A DNA stretch of 64,000 bases from Flavobacterium aerium (lineage in GTDB: Bacteria; Bacteroidota; Bacteroidia; Flavobacteriales; Flavobacteriaceae). Below the pieces are notes generated by a model. That model was not told the DNA's origin. It ran no database searches and was given only the letters and a program-made list of their open reading frames with translations. Location: the NCBI RefSeq assembly GCF_030766725.1, contig NZ_JARQWR010000008.1, positions 62,001 to 126,000 of the forward strand, read 5' to 3'. The translations under genes were made by a program, and so were the position numbers. Below, piece by piece: positions 27,055 through 38,154 of this stretch. The stretch's first letter is position 1; every line of letters begins with the position of its first letter.

Positions 27055-27750
27055 ATGAATAATTTTGATTGGTTGCAGCTTATAAATCCTGAATTCTATA
27101 TTTCAATGGAATTAGGAGGGGTGCGAATTGGGTTGTACGTAGTGCTTTTTATCATATTTGCTGAAACAGGATTGTTTGCCGGGTTCTTTTTGCCAGGCGA
27201 TAGTTTATTGTTCTTGGCAGGAATTTATAGTAAAGAATTAGTTGAACAACTATTTGTTGTCGATAGCGATTTTTTAAATGTTGTAATATTAGCGTCGCTT
27301 ATTGCGACAGCTGGAATCATAGGGAATATTGTGGGATATTGGTTTGGCGCGAAAAGCGGTGAATACCTGTATAATAAACAAGAGAGTTTTTGGTTCAAGA
27401 AGAAATACCTATTTCAATCAAAAGATTTCTTTGAGAAATATGGAGGAAGAGCCATTGTCTTTGCTCGTTTCTTGCCCGTTTTAAGAACTTTTGCACCGAT
27501 TGTTGCAGGGATTGTTTTGATGGATAAAAAGAAATTCATGTTCTATAATATCCTAAGCTCTATCCTTTGGTCATTCAGTTTGATTATGGCGGGGCATTAT
27601 TTATATGGGTTTTTCTTATCGAACTATGAGATTGATTTGAAAAAACACATTGAAATCATTATCATTATCATTGTATTGATTACAACAGTTCCGGTAATCG
27701 TTAAGTTTCTTAGAAAACCAAAAGAACAGGATACCAAGAGTAATCTATAA
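27055..27750 (+). CDS. DedA family membrane protein
   Basis: 231 residues with re-entrant and membrane helices. FAETGLFAGFFLPGDSLLFLAG (about 37-58) and FARFLPVLRTFAPIVAGI (about 141-158) are the two signature stretches of the DedA/VTT family. Known of the family: lipid scramblase-like recycling of undecaprenyl phosphate or phosphatidylethanolamine. The gene follows the symporter by 14 bp and precedes a strong terminator. The C-terminal tail is basic and cytoplasmic. Confidence 0.88.
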   Translation: MNNFDWLQLINPEFYISMELGGVRIGLYVVLFIIFAETGLFAGFFLPGDSLLFLAGIYSKELVEQLFVVDSDFLNVVILASLIATAGIIGNIVGYWFGAKSGEYLYNKQESFWFKKKYLFQSKDFFEKYGGRAIVFARFLPVLRTFAPIVAGIVLMDKKKFMFYNILSSILWSFSLIMAGHYLYGFFLSNYEIDLKKHIEIIIIIIVLITTVPVIVKFLRKPKEQDTKSNL

Positions 27751-27778
27751 CATATAATTCTATTTAGTAATAGAATAT

Positions 27779-27817
27779 AAAACCCCAACTGGTCTATAAT
27801 AGAGTAGTTGGGGTTTT
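27779..27817 (+). terminator. Rho-independent terminator after the DedA gene
   Basis: Perfect 12-bp stem aaaaccccaact (27779-27790) / agttggggtttt (27806-27817) with a 15-base loop and terminal T-run. Confidence 0.85.
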
Positions 27818-27874
27818 CTGTTTTAGGGAAAGATACATTGTAAGGTGAGCTACTGTTTCGTAATGTTATCCCAT

Positions 27875-27907
27875 AAAAAAAGGTTGTCCGTTAAGACAAC
27901 CTTTTTT
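27875..27907 (-). terminator. Terminator of the groES-groEL operon
   Basis: Stem aaaaaggttgtc (27877-27888) / gacaaccttttt (27895-27906), loop cgttaa, T-run on the minus strand, 22 bp beyond the groEL stop. Confidence 0.85.
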
Positions 27908-27928
27908 AATATATAGAGATGTGGTTTA

Positions 27929-29575
<1,647 letters not shown>

Positions 29576-29636
29576 CTATTAATTTTTTTCGAGATCATGG
29601 ACCTCAATATTTCAATACTAATTTTGTTGAGCAAGA

Positions 29637-29912
29637 TTAGATGATCGCAAGGATGTCATCTTCTCTCATGATAAGATAATCTTTACCTTCAAATTTTAAA
29701 TCTGTTCCAGAATATTTACCATATAAAACAGTATCGCCTACTTTTACAGTCATAGTATGGTCTTTAGATCCATTTCCTACAGCTACAACAGTACCTTTTT
29801 GAGGCTTTTCTTTTGCCGTGTCAGGAATGAAAATCCCAGAAGCTGTTTGAGTTTCAGCTGCAACAGGTTCTACAAGAACGCGATCTGAAAGTGGTTTAAT
29901 GTTTAATGCCAT
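29637..29912 (-). CDS. groS: Co-chaperonin GroES (Hsp10)
   Basis: 91 residues, slightly shorter than the 95-97 of proteobacteria. Seen: [12 protein letters not shown], the mobile loop [19 protein letters not shown] and [34 protein letters not shown]. Seven subunits cap GroEL. No CIRCE element (TTAGCACTC inverted repeat) is present in the 90 bp upstream, so HrcA control is unlikely here. Confidence 0.97.
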   Translation of the reverse strand: MALNIKPLSDRVLVEPVAAETQTASGIFIPDTAKEKPQKGTVVAVGNGSKDHTMTVKVGDTVLYGKYSGTDLKFEGKDYLIMREDDILAII

Positions 29913-29960
29913 AATTGTATATGTTTAGATTATTGTTATTTTGATGCAATTAAGGTTTCA

Positions 29961-29989
29961 GAAATTATGCCAATCCCATAAACTGCCAA
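29961..29989 (-). promoter_or_regulatory. Possible groES promoter
   Basis: Minus strand: TTG at 29989-29987, 19 bp spacer, then TAATTTCT at 29967-29960, which keeps the TA and two of the T of TAnnTTTG. Spacing is right, the -7 element is imperfect. Confidence 0.35.
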
Positions 29990-30000
29990 TATTGGTTATA

Positions 30001-30034
30001 AAAAAAAATGCCAGCACTGACATGCTGGCATTTT
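30001..30034 (-). terminator. Terminator of the miaB-to-secG operon
   Basis: Perfect 12-bp stem aaaatgccagca (30005-30016) / tgctggcatttt (30023-30034), loop ctgaca; on the minus strand it ends in a T-run. It separates secG from groES. Confidence 0.85.
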
Positions 30035-30051
30035 CTATATATGTAATGCGA

Positions 30052-30423
30052 TTATTTTGCTGGTTGTTCTGTTGCAGCAGGTGCTTTTTCTGGCGTTGTT
30101 GCAGCAGGTTGTTGTACTCCGTTTGCAGGTGCTGTTGTTGTAGCTGCAGGAATTGCTTTTTCATCAATGATTTTAGAAGTATTATCACTTAAACTTCCTG
30201 AGAAACTTAAACTAGATAATAAGATCAAAACAATTAATAATGTAGCTAATGCCCAAGTACTTTTATCTAAGAAATCTGTAGTCTTTTGAACACCACCCAT
30301 CATTTGTGAACTTCCGAAAGTTGAAGATAATCCTCCTCCTTTAGGGTTTTGTACCATAATGACTACGATTAGTAAAAAGCAAACTATTGTAATTAATACT
30401 AAAAAAATTGAAAATGTGCTCAT
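30052..30423 (-). CDS. secG: Preprotein translocase subunit SecG
   Basis: 123 residues. Two membrane helices: FSIFLVLITIVCFLLIVVIM (about 4-23) and ALATLLIVLILLSSLSFSG (about 58-76). Between them is the cytoplasmic loop VQNPKGGGLSSTFGSSQMMGG, diagnostic of SecG. The C-terminal tail is a low-complexity Ala/Pro/Thr/Gln segment. Accessory subunit of the SecYEG channel. Last gene of a minus-strand set, 3 bp after the TPR-like gene. Confidence 0.93.
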   Translation of the reverse strand: MSTFSIFLVLITIVCFLLIVVIMVQNPKGGGLSSTFGSSQMMGGVQKTTDFLDKSTWALATLLIVLILLSSLSFSGSLSDNTSKIIDEKAIPAATTTAPANGVQQPAATTPEKAPAATEQPAK

Positions 30424-30426
30424 TGT

Positions 30427-31317
30427 TTAATTATTATTTTGTTGTAATGTCTTAATATCTTCTATTCGGTCTGCAAAGAAAGTACTTTTTTCTGGATATT
30501 TCAAAATTAATATTTCATAAGCTTGAATTGCTTTTTGATATTTTTTTTGTTCCAAGTAAACTTTGGCTAAAGTTTCAGTCATTAGATAAGAATTATCAGC
30601 ATTGCTACGTTCCGAAACTATAACGTTTATAGGCGTTGTTTTGCTTGTAATTATTTTTGGACTGGTTTCAATGAATTTGTCAATCAACTCATTTTTTTTC
30701 TGTCTTTCCTCGTCAATTTCTTCAATTACCTCCTTTTTTTCTATTGGAGCATCTTTTTCTGCCCTGTCAATTGGATTAAAATTCGCTAATTGCAACCATT
30801 CTTGGAAAGAATGTTTCTCTTCTCTTGAAAAATCTAATGGCTTACCTATTTCGAGTTTTTCAGTAACGAGGGTTGTAGTGTCTTTTTGAGGTTCTTCAAC
30901 TACTATTTTTTCTTCAATACTACTAGTAGCTTCTTTAATTGTATTCTTGATGGATTCCTCCAAAGTGTTAGCCTTTGGTTCTGGAATAACAATTTCAGGG
31001 GCTATTTCTTCTTGATCAATTACTTTAATATCCAAAATCATTTCTTCCTGATCATCGTGGAAATCATTTTGAAGTGTAGTAAAAGTATCAGAAGTGATGA
31101 AATCAAATAAAATACTTCGGTCCGTAGTATGAGCCGCTGTAGTTTTAAGCATTTGATTGTATTTGAAACTATCCTGGTTGTATAAACCTTTTAGATATAA
31201 AGCCCTTGCGCTTTGAAAAAAAGGAAACTCTTCCACAATTTTCTCCAAAGAGAGCGTATGCTTATCATGGATAGCATCAGGTTTATGTAATAGGTATGTA
31301 AAATCAGTTAAGTTCAA
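30427..31317 (-). CDS. Conserved hypothetical protein with C-terminal TPR-like helices
   Basis: 296 residues, no signal peptide. The N-terminal ~90 residues contain LSLEKIVEEFPFFQSARALYLKGLYN. A charged, disordered-looking middle rich in Glu, Lys and Pro follows (about 105-220), and the C-terminus LMTETLAKVYLEQKKYQKAIQAYEILILKYP forms at least one tetratricopeptide repeat. It lies 3 bp upstream of secG and 37 bp after lptE, in a set of envelope genes. Function unknown; a scaffold for envelope assembly is conjecture. Confidence 0.75.
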   Translation of the reverse strand: MNLTDFTYLLHKPDAIHDKHTLSLEKIVEEFPFFQSARALYLKGLYNQDSFKYNQMLKTTAAHTTDRSILFDFITSDTFTTLQNDFHDDQEEMILDIKVIDQEEIAPEIVIPEPKANTLEESIKNTIKEATSSIEEKIVVEEPQKDTTTLVTEKLEIGKPLDFSREEKHSFQEWLQLANFNPIDRAEKDAPIEKKEVIEEIDEERQKKNELIDKFIETSPKIITSKTTPINVIVSERSNADNSYLMTETLAKVYLEQKKYQKAIQAYEILILKYPEKSTFFADRIEDIKTLQQNNN

Positions 31318-31354
31318 GGTTTTCGGAAATTCAGAAATTTTTAAATAACAAGGT

Positions 31355-31861
31355 TTACCACTTTGCTAATGAAGCATTGAAGATATCTTGTGTAATTCTT
31401 TCGTATACAGCATCTAGTGCTTCCGAAAGTTTTGCGCCTACTAATTGTGTTGAGCCATCATAGTCATAATAGAATGAGAATCGTTTTTCGAAATCATCAT
31501 CCGGTTTATTCTTATTTCTAAAACGCACATTCACCGCAACGTTAAGTCTGTTTTGAGAAGCCTTTTGATCTGCAGTAGCCGTCATTGGACTAATTCGGAA
31601 TTCTACAATTTCCCCTTCATAAGTTAAATCCCCACCAGAATTAGTTAAACTAAGATTCGTTTGATTCTGAATCAAATCCTGTAATCGGATTGTGAAAATA
31701 CGTTCAATCCCCGGTTCAATTAAATCTGCGTTATTTTGAAAATAATTGACCTGAAATGTTTTAGCATCAATTTTACCTGTTCCAGTAAAATTGTAATACG
31801 AGCAATTACTGAATGTTAAAAACAGCAATGAAGCGAAGATGATATTTCTAATTTTAATCAT
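31355..31861 (-). CDS. lptE: LptE family LPS assembly lipoprotein
   Basis: 168 residues, with lipobox FSNC and Cys20. The mature part GTGKIDAKTFQVNYFQNN...RIFTIRLQDLIQNQT has the beta-alpha-beta order of LptE, the plug lipoprotein that sits inside the LptD barrel during LPS insertion. The gene is 15 bp after the sigma-54 activator gene and 37 bp before the TPR-like gene, as in many Flavobacteriaceae. Confidence 0.8.
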   Translation of the reverse strand: MIKIRNIIFASLLFLTFSNCSYYNFTGTGKIDAKTFQVNYFQNNADLIEPGIERIFTIRLQDLIQNQTNLSLTNSGGDLTYEGEIVEFRISPMTATADQKASQNRLNVAVNVRFRNKNKPDDDFEKRFSFYYDYDGSTQLVGAKLSEALDAVYERITQDIFNASLAKW

Positions 31862-31876
31862 ATTAAAGCAAAGATA

Positions 31877-33142
31877 CTATAAATCAAATTGTTTTATTTT
31901 TCTATATAAGGTTCTTTCAGAAATTCCTAATTCATCTGCGGCCGCCTTACGTTTACCTTTGTTACGTTCCAAGGCCTTCTTGATGAGTTCGATTTCTTTT
32001 TCTTCCAAACGCAATGTTTCTTCTTCTTCCACTGTTTCTGCAAAAAGATAATGATCTTCACGCTCATCAAAATCATCCTGATTGTTGTTCTCAGAATGCA
32101 TTACAGATAAACGAGGTTCTTCTTCTTCAAAATCAATTTCATTATGCTCTTGATGAGAACCGTATATTTTTTGAATAAGATTTTTATTTGTTTCCTGAAC
32201 TTTGTGGTGATTGCCATTCTGCATTAATTCCAACGTCAGTTTTTTCAAATCATTCAAATCACTTTTCATATCAAACAAGACTTTGTAAAGAATTTCTCTT
32301 TCATTACTAAAGTCACTTTCACTCTTTTTGTCCTTTATTACAGCCGGAAGACTATTTCCTTCTGTCGGTAAATAAGATTGAAGTGTTGCAAATGATATAT
32401 TTCGGTTGGTTTCCAATACAGAAATTTGCTCAGCAATATTGCGCAACTGTCGGATGTTACCACTCCAGCGATATTTTAATATCAATGAAACGGCATTGTC
32501 ATCTAATTTGATAACAGGCATTTTGTATTTATAAGCAAAATCAGAAGCAAACTTTCGGAATAATAAATGAATATCATCTTTACGCTCTCTTAAAGGAGGT
32601 AAAGCAATTTCCACGGTGCTTAAACGATAATATAAATCTTCTCTGAATTTTCCTTTTTCAATAGCGTCAAACATTTGAACGTTAGTTGCAGCAACGATAC
32701 GTACATTTGTTTTTTGAACTTGAGAAGATCCTACTTTAATGAATTCACCATTTTCAAGCACACGCAATAAACGAACTTGAGTGGTAAGGGGTAATTCACC
32801 AACTTCATCTAGGAATATAGTACCGCCATCGGCCACTTCAAAATATCCTTCACGAGTAGCAGAAGCACCCGTAAAAGCACCTTTCTCATGACCAAAAAGT
32901 TCACTATCTATCGTTCCTTCAGGAATTGCACCACAGTTAACAGCAATATACTTACCGTGTTTTCTATGGGATAATGAATGAATTATTTTTGGAATACTTT
33001 CTTTTCCTACACCACTTTCACCTGTTACAAGAACAGAAATGTCAGTTGGGGCAACTTGAATCGCTTTTTCTATAGCACGATTGAGCTTCGGATCATTACC
33101 GATAATCTCAAAACGTTGTTTTGTGGCTTGTACAGATTCCAT
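31877..33142 (-). CDS. Sigma-54-dependent transcriptional activator without receiver domain
   Basis: 421 residues. The AAA+ domain begins almost at the N-terminus, with Walker A GESGVGKE (41-48), the sigma-54-contact loop GAFTGA (88-93) and Walker B FLDEVGEL. A flexible, acidic linker (about 255-370) follows, then a Fis-type helix-turn-helix at the end (NKGKRKAAADELGISERTLY). There is no response-regulator or sensory domain, so activity must be controlled by other means. It lies between miaB (51 bp) and lptE (15 bp). The gene set it controls is not visible. Confidence 0.9.
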   Translation of the reverse strand: MESVQATKQRFEIIGNDPKLNRAIEKAIQVAPTDISVLVTGESGVGKESIPKIIHSLSHRKHGKYIAVNCGAIPEGTIDSELFGHEKGAFTGASATREGYFEVADGGTIFLDEVGELPLTTQVRLLRVLENGEFIKVGSSQVQKTNVRIVAATNVQMFDAIEKGKFREDLYYRLSTVEIALPPLRERKDDIHLLFRKFASDFAYKYKMPVIKLDDNAVSLILKYRWSGNIRQLRNIAEQISVLETNRNISFATLQSYLPTEGNSLPAVIKDKKSESDFSNEREILYKVLFDMKSDLNDLKKLTLELMQNGNHHKVQETNKNLIQKIYGSHQEHNEIDFEEEEPRLSVMHSENNNQDDFDEREDHYLFAETVEEEETLRLEEKEIELIKKALERNKGKRKAAADELGISERTLYRKIKQFDL

Positions 33143-33193
33143 ATCTTAAATTAATAGCAGATATTCAGGTTCATGTTGAAGAACTTGAATACC

Positions 33194-34648
33194 TTAATTG
33201 TTTACCGATAATCCGAGAGGTTCTCCTATCAAAGTTCCAGAAGTACAATCAGTAATTTTTACCAATACAAAATCACCTACAGAAAAGGTGGATTTTGGGA
33301 ATACAACGGTAGCATTTTGAGAACTTCTCCCAGACCATTGCACTTCTGATTTTTTTGAAACTTTTTCAACGAGTACTTCTACAGTAGTACCGATATATTT
33401 TTTCTTATTGTCTAGACTATGTATTTGTTGTAAATCAACAACTTCTTGTAAACGTCTGCTTTTTACTTCTTCAGGAACATCATCAACCATTTTACGAGCC
33501 GCCATTGTACCTGGTCGTTCAGAATAAGAGAACATATAACCAAAGTCATACTTCACATATTCCATTAAACTTAAAGTGTCCTCATGATCTTGTTCCGTTT
33601 CCGTTGGGAATCCGATAATCATATCCTGAGAAATAACACAACCTGGAATAATATTTTTGATGTTATCAATCAATTCCATGTATTCTTCTCGGGTATGCTG
33701 ACGATTCATTTCTTGCAAAATACGAGTACTTCCCGATTGTACAGGTAAATGAATGTGGTTACATATGTTGTTATATTTAGCAATAGTATGCAATACATTT
33801 TCATGCATATCCTGAGGGTTAGAAGTTGAGAATCGAATTCTCATTTTAGGGAAAGTTTCGGCAACGATACTTAAGAGCTGTGCAAAATCTGTTGAAGTTG
33901 CTTTTTGCATCTCACTGGCTTTTTCAAAATCCTTTTTCAATCCGCCACCATACCATAAATAGCTGTCTACGTTTTGACCCAAAAGAGTAACTTCTTTGAA
34001 ATTGCGTTGTTGTAAATCTGCGATTTCCTCAATAATACTTTGTGGTTCACGACTACGTTCCCGACCACGAGTAAACGGAACAACACAAAAAGTACACATG
34101 TTATCGCAACCTCTTGTAATCGAAACTAAAGCAGAAACACCATTCGTTAATAATCTCACAGGAGAGATATCACCATAAGTTTCCTCTTTGGATAGAATTA
34201 CATTTACGGCACTTCTTCCATCTTCAACTTCTCTTAGTAAATTGGGTAAATCTTTGTAAGCATCTGGGCCTACAACTAAATCAACAATTTTTTCCTCTTC
34301 TAGAAATTGGCTTTTCAAACGTTCTGCCATACAGCCAAGAACACCAACTTTCATTTTAGGATTTATTCTTTTTACAGCATTATATTTTTCTAGTCTTTTA
34401 CGAACCGTTTGCTCCGCTTTATCACGGATAGAACAAGTGTTGACCAAAACTAAATCTGCTTCTTCAAGAATTTGTGTAGTATTATAACCTTCATTCGCCA
34501 TAATAGAAGCTACAACTTCACTATCCGCAAAGTTCATTTGACAGCCATAACTTTCTATAAAAAGCTTACGAGTATTTTCTTTTTTAGGTTCTAGAACAAG
34601 GCTTTGTCCTTGTTTATCTTCATCAATTGTCTTTTCCATATGTGTCAA
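33194..34648 (-). CDS. miaB: tRNA-2-methylthio-N6-dimethylallyladenosine synthase MiaB
   Basis: Radical SAM methylthiotransferase acting on A37 of tRNAs that read UNN codons. 484 residues: the N-terminal methylthiotransferase domain has Cys36, Cys72 and Cys106 for the auxiliary cluster, the radical SAM CxxxCxxC is Cys181-Cys185-Cys188 ([17 protein letters not shown]), and a C-terminal TRAM domain covers about 415-478. A second ATG at 34639 (MEKTIDED) is an equally good start. First gene of the run to secG. Confidence 0.95.
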   Translation of the reverse strand: MTHMEKTIDEDKQGQSLVLEPKKENTRKLFIESYGCQMNFADSEVVASIMANEGYNTTQILEEADLVLVNTCSIRDKAEQTVRKRLEKYNAVKRINPKMKVGVLGCMAERLKSQFLEEEKIVDLVVGPDAYKDLPNLLREVEDGRSAVNVILSKEETYGDISPVRLLTNGVSALVSITRGCDNMCTFCVVPFTRGRERSREPQSIIEEIADLQQRNFKEVTLLGQNVDSYLWYGGGLKKDFEKASEMQKATSTDFAQLLSIVAETFPKMRIRFSTSNPQDMHENVLHTIAKYNNICNHIHLPVQSGSTRILQEMNRQHTREEYMELIDNIKNIIPGCVISQDMIIGFPTETEQDHEDTLSLMEYVKYDFGYMFSYSERPGTMAARKMVDDVPEEVKSRRLQEVVDLQQIHSLDNKKKYIGTTVEVLVEKVSKKSEVQWSGRSSQNATVVFPKSTFSVGDFVLVKITDCTSGTLIGEPLGLSVNN

Positions 34649-34671
34649 TCACGCGATTGTTCCTTAATCTA

Positions 34672-34679
34672 CAAAGATA
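34672..34679 (-). promoter_or_regulatory. Bacteroidota -7 element upstream of miaB
   Basis: Minus strand reads TATCTTTG, a perfect TAnnTTTG, 24 bp before the start at 34648. The -33 position holds ATG rather than TTG. Confidence 0.4.
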
Positions 34680-34785
34680 GAATAATAAGTTAAGGTGACA
34701 TAATGACATATAAAAATTTTAATTTTATTTTTATATCATTGCACTTTAAATATTTAACATAAATAGGTTTTATTCCTTTATTAGT

Positions 34786-35559
34786 ATGAGTTATTTCCAG
34801 ATTGTTTCTAAGATTGAAAAAGGTATTCCAATTGATTTTGGAAACGTATTAAGTAAATCATTTGATTTGTTTAAAAAGGTATGGCTGCAAGGTTTTTTAC
34901 ACCTTATTATTGTAATAGCAATTACACTTCCAATGATTGCAATTGTTTTTTCACCATTGATGTTGCTTTCTGTAGGAGAATCATATACCACTGATTTTGA
35001 TGTTGACGATCCAGCATTTTCAATAACATTGATTATTGCAATGATCATTTGTGGAGTAATAGCAGTGATTTTAACGACGACAATAGCGATAGGTACTTTG
35101 TCTGGGTTTTATTATATATGCAAAGAGGCTGATATGATGGGGGATACCAATGCAGGTTATTTCTTTAGATATTTGTCGAAGAAATACTTTTTGAAAACCT
35201 TAGGATTAGGAGCGGCATATATTGGTATAATGATTTTAGGGTATGCTTGTTGTTTTTTACCATTACTTTATTTGATGGTGCCTCTAAGTCTTTTTACAGT
35301 AGTCTATGCATTTAACCCAGATTTTACCATTTCAGAAATTATTAATATTTCCTTTAAAATGGGAAATAAAAATTGGTTTATGCTATTTGGTTTAGCTGTT
35401 GTTGGAGGAATGATTGCGCAATTAGGAATACTATTGTGTGGTATTGGATTGCTTTTTACAATGTGTTTTACGCATTTGCAATTGTACTATGTTTATAAGG
35501 ATACAATAGGTTTTGATAGTGATGCAGAAATCAATGAAATAGGAGTAATAGAAGAATAA
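34786..35559 (+). CDS. Multi-pass membrane protein of unknown function
   Basis: 257 residues with about six membrane helices (for example 35-62, 80-110, 145-180 and 208-240). A short N-terminal cytoplasmic stretch IEKGIPIDFGNVLSKSFDLFKK, amphipathic, precedes the first helix. The plan resembles the membrane part of glycerophosphodiester phosphodiesterase-type proteins and related Flavobacterial proteins often mislabelled as carotene monooxygenases; no catalytic motif is seen. 75 bp upstream of topA. Confidence 0.7.
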   Translation: MSYFQIVSKIEKGIPIDFGNVLSKSFDLFKKVWLQGFLHLIIVIAITLPMIAIVFSPLMLLSVGESYTTDFDVDDPAFSITLIIAMIICGVIAVILTTTIAIGTLSGFYYICKEADMMGDTNAGYFFRYLSKKYFLKTLGLGAAYIGIMILGYACCFLPLLYLMVPLSLFTVVYAFNPDFTISEIINISFKMGNKNWFMLFGLAVVGGMIAQLGILLCGIGLLFTMCFTHLQLYYVYKDTIGFDSDAEINEIGVIEE

Positions 35560-35607
35560 CGTAACGATTAATTAAAGGCGCAACAGTATAGTTTGTAAAA
35601 AATCATA

Positions 35608-35615
35608 TACTTTTG
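35608..35615 (+). promoter_or_regulatory. Bacteroidota -7 element upstream of topA
   Basis: TACTTTTG is a perfect TAnnTTTG, 19 bp before the topA start codon. A TTTG lies at 35592-35595, only 12 bp away, so the -33 half is uncertain. Confidence 0.35.
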
Positions 35616-35634
35616 TCCGACAAAATAAAGATAG

Positions 35635-38151
35635 ATGGCAAAGAATTTAGTGATCGTGGAGTCGCCGGCTAAGGCAAAAACAATAGAGAAATTTTTAGGG
35701 AAAGACTTTCAAGTAGAGTCAAGTTATGGACATATTGCCGATTTACCATCAAAGGAATTGGGTGTAAATGTAGATGATGATTTTAAACCTAAATATGAAG
35801 TTTCTGCTGATAAAAAAGCTTTAGTAAAGAAATTAAAAGACTTGTCAAAAAATGCTGAAACAGTTTGGTTAGCAAGTGATGAGGACCGCGAGGGTGAGGC
35901 TATTGCATGGCACTTGGCGGAAGAGTTGAAATTGGATGAAAAAAAGACCAAACGTATTGTTTTTCATGAGATTACTAAAACGGCCATATTAAAAGCAATT
36001 GAAAACCCAAGAGGAATCAATTACGATTTAGTAAATGCGCAACAAGCTCGTAGAGTATTAGATAGACTAGTGGGATATGAATTATCTCCTGTTTTATGGA
36101 AAAAAGTAAAAGGAGGATTATCTGCTGGAAGAGTTCAATCCGTATCAGTACGATTGATTGTAGAGCGAGAAAGAGAAATTCAGAATTTTAAGGCAGAAGC
36201 ATCCTATAGTATAGTTGCTGAATTTTCGAATGAATCGGGTAAAACGTTTAAAGCGAAATTGCCAAAGAATTTTTCAACGAAAGCAGAAGCAGAAGCATTC
36301 CTTGCTAAAAATGTAGGATCAACTTATAAAGTAGCCGATTTAGAAACAAAGCCTACTAAAAAATCTCCTACGGCACCATTCACCACTTCAACATTACAAC
36401 AAGAAGCTGCAAGAAAATTGTATTTTCCAGTAGGGGTAACCATGATGATGGCGCAAAGATTATACGAGGCGGGGTTAATTACCTATATGAGAACCGATAG
36501 TGTTAATCTTTCAAATGAAGCAATGACTGCTGCAAAAGAGGAGATTATTAAATCATACGGTAAGGAATTTAGTAAGCCTAGAACATTTGCCAATAAAAAT
36601 AAAGGAGCGCAAGAAGCGCACGAAGCGATTAGACCTACAGATATGTCAAGACATACTGTGAATATTGATCGTGATCAGGCGAGATTATATGATTTGATCT
36701 GGAAAAGAACATTAGCTTCTCAAATGAGCGATGCAGAATTAGAAAGAACAAACGTTAAGATTGATGCTTCAAACCATAAAGAAGTATTTGTAGCGACTGG
36801 AGAAGTCTTACTTTTTGAAGGATTCTTGAAAGTGTACTTAGAAGGACATGATGATGAGGATGAAGAACAAGAAGGAATGTTGCCAGCAATGAAAGTAAAT
36901 GAAAAATTACTGAACAATTACATTACTGCAACAGAACGATTCACAAGGCCAGCAGCCCGTTATACAGAGGCATCTTTGGTAAAGAAGTTAGAAGAATTAG
37001 GAATTGGTAGACCATCTACTTATGCGCCAACAATTTCTACAATTATCAACAGAAACTATGTTGAAAAAGGGAATTTTGAAGGACAAGAAAGACCATACAT
37101 TCAGTTAGTGTTTCAAGATGGAAAAACGGTTGAGAAAAAATTAAAAGAAAATGTTGGATCAGATAAAGGAAAATTAGTTCCTACAGATATTGGAACTATC
37201 GTAAATGATTTCTTAGTCAATCACTTTAAGACTATTTTAGATTATAATTTCACAGCAAAAGTAGAGCAGGATTTTGATGAGATTGCCTCAGGAAATGAAA
37301 ACTGGACGAAAATGATGCGTGATTTTTACAATCAATTCCATCCAAACGTTATCGAAGTTGAAGCAAATGCAGAAAGAGAATCTGGAGAACGAATTTTAGG
37401 AGTAGATCCAAAAACAGGAAAACAGGTAAGTGTTCGATTAGGTAAATTTGGACCAATGGCTCAAATTGGGGAAGCAGATGATGAAGAAAAACAATTTGCA
37501 AGCTTAAGAACTGAACAAAACATTGGAACCATTACGCTAGAGGAAACTTTAGATTTGTTTTTATTGCCAAAAGCATTAGGGGAATATAAAGGAGAAGAAG
37601 TAGAGGTAAATAATGGTCGTTTTGGACCTTATGTGCGTCATGGAAAAGTTTTTATCTCTTTACCTAAAGGAGAAGATCCGTTAGATGTTACATTAGAGCG
37701 TGCTGAAGAATTGATTAAAGAGAAAGAAAAAGCAGATGCGCCGATTGCAACTTATAAAAATGAACCCGTACAAAAAGGAGTGGGGCGTTTTGGACCGTTC
37801 ATCAAATGGAATGGTATTTTTATTAATGTAAGCAAAAAATATAATTTTGATAATTTATCCCAATCAGACATCGAAGAATTGATTGAAGATAAGTTGCAAA
37901 AAGAAATTGATAAAGTACTTCACAATTGGGAAGACGAAGGAATCAAAGTTGAAAAAGCACGTTGGGGAAGATCAGTAATTACAAAAGGCAAGATAAAAAT
38001 TGAATTGAGTAAAGATGTTGATGCAGCAAAGTTGACACTGGATGAGGTAAAAGAAATGATTGCAAAAAAAACACCAGAGAAAAAAACAACTAAAAAAGCA
38101 ACCACGGCTAAGAAAACGACAGCAAAAAAGGCAACAGTCAAAAAGAAATAA
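35635..38151 (+). CDS. topA: DNA topoisomerase I
   Basis: 838 residues; type IA enzyme relaxing negative supercoils. Toprim domain at the N-terminus (VIVESPAKAKTIEKFLG, SDEDREGEAIAWHLAEEL), active-site tyrosine Tyr284 in GLITYMRTDS, and then, in place of zinc fingers, repeated TopA C-terminal domains (VSVRLGKFGPMAQIG, VEVNNGRFGPYVRHG, VGRFGPFIKW). The end is a Lys/Ala/Thr-rich basic tail (about 810-838), typical of Bacteroidota. The next gene starts 3 bp later. Confidence 0.97.
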   Translation: MAKNLVIVESPAKAKTIEKFLGKDFQVESSYGHIADLPSKELGVNVDDDFKPKYEVSADKKALVKKLKDLSKNAETVWLASDEDREGEAIAWHLAEELKLDEKKTKRIVFHEITKTAILKAIENPRGINYDLVNAQQARRVLDRLVGYELSPVLWKKVKGGLSAGRVQSVSVRLIVEREREIQNFKAEASYSIVAEFSNESGKTFKAKLPKNFSTKAEAEAFLAKNVGSTYKVADLETKPTKKSPTAPFTTSTLQQEAARKLYFPVGVTMMMAQRLYEAGLITYMRTDSVNLSNEAMTAAKEEIIKSYGKEFSKPRTFANKNKGAQEAHEAIRPTDMSRHTVNIDRDQARLYDLIWKRTLASQMSDAELERTNVKIDASNHKEVFVATGEVLLFEGFLKVYLEGHDDEDEEQEGMLPAMKVNEKLLNNYITATERFTRPAARYTEASLVKKLEELGIGRPSTYAPTISTIINRNYVEKGNFEGQERPYIQLVFQDGKTVEKKLKENVGSDKGKLVPTDIGTIVNDFLVNHFKTILDYNFTAKVEQDFDEIASGNENWTKMMRDFYNQFHPNVIEVEANAERESGERILGVDPKTGKQVSVRLGKFGPMAQIGEADDEEKQFASLRTEQNIGTITLEETLDLFLLPKALGEYKGEEVEVNNGRFGPYVRHGKVFISLPKGEDPLDVTLERAEELIKEKEKADAPIATYKNEPVQKGVGRFGPFIKWNGIFINVSKKYNFDNLSQSDIEELIEDKLQKEIDKVLHNWEDEGIKVEKARWGRSVITKGKIKIELSKDVDAAKLTLDEVKEMIAKKTPEKKTTKKATTAKKTTAKKATVKKK

Positions 38152-38154
38152 GAA

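Noticed and set aside
29913..30000. CIRCE (HrcA) element upstream of groES
   Set aside because: No TTAGCACTC/GAGTGCTAA inverted repeat is present.
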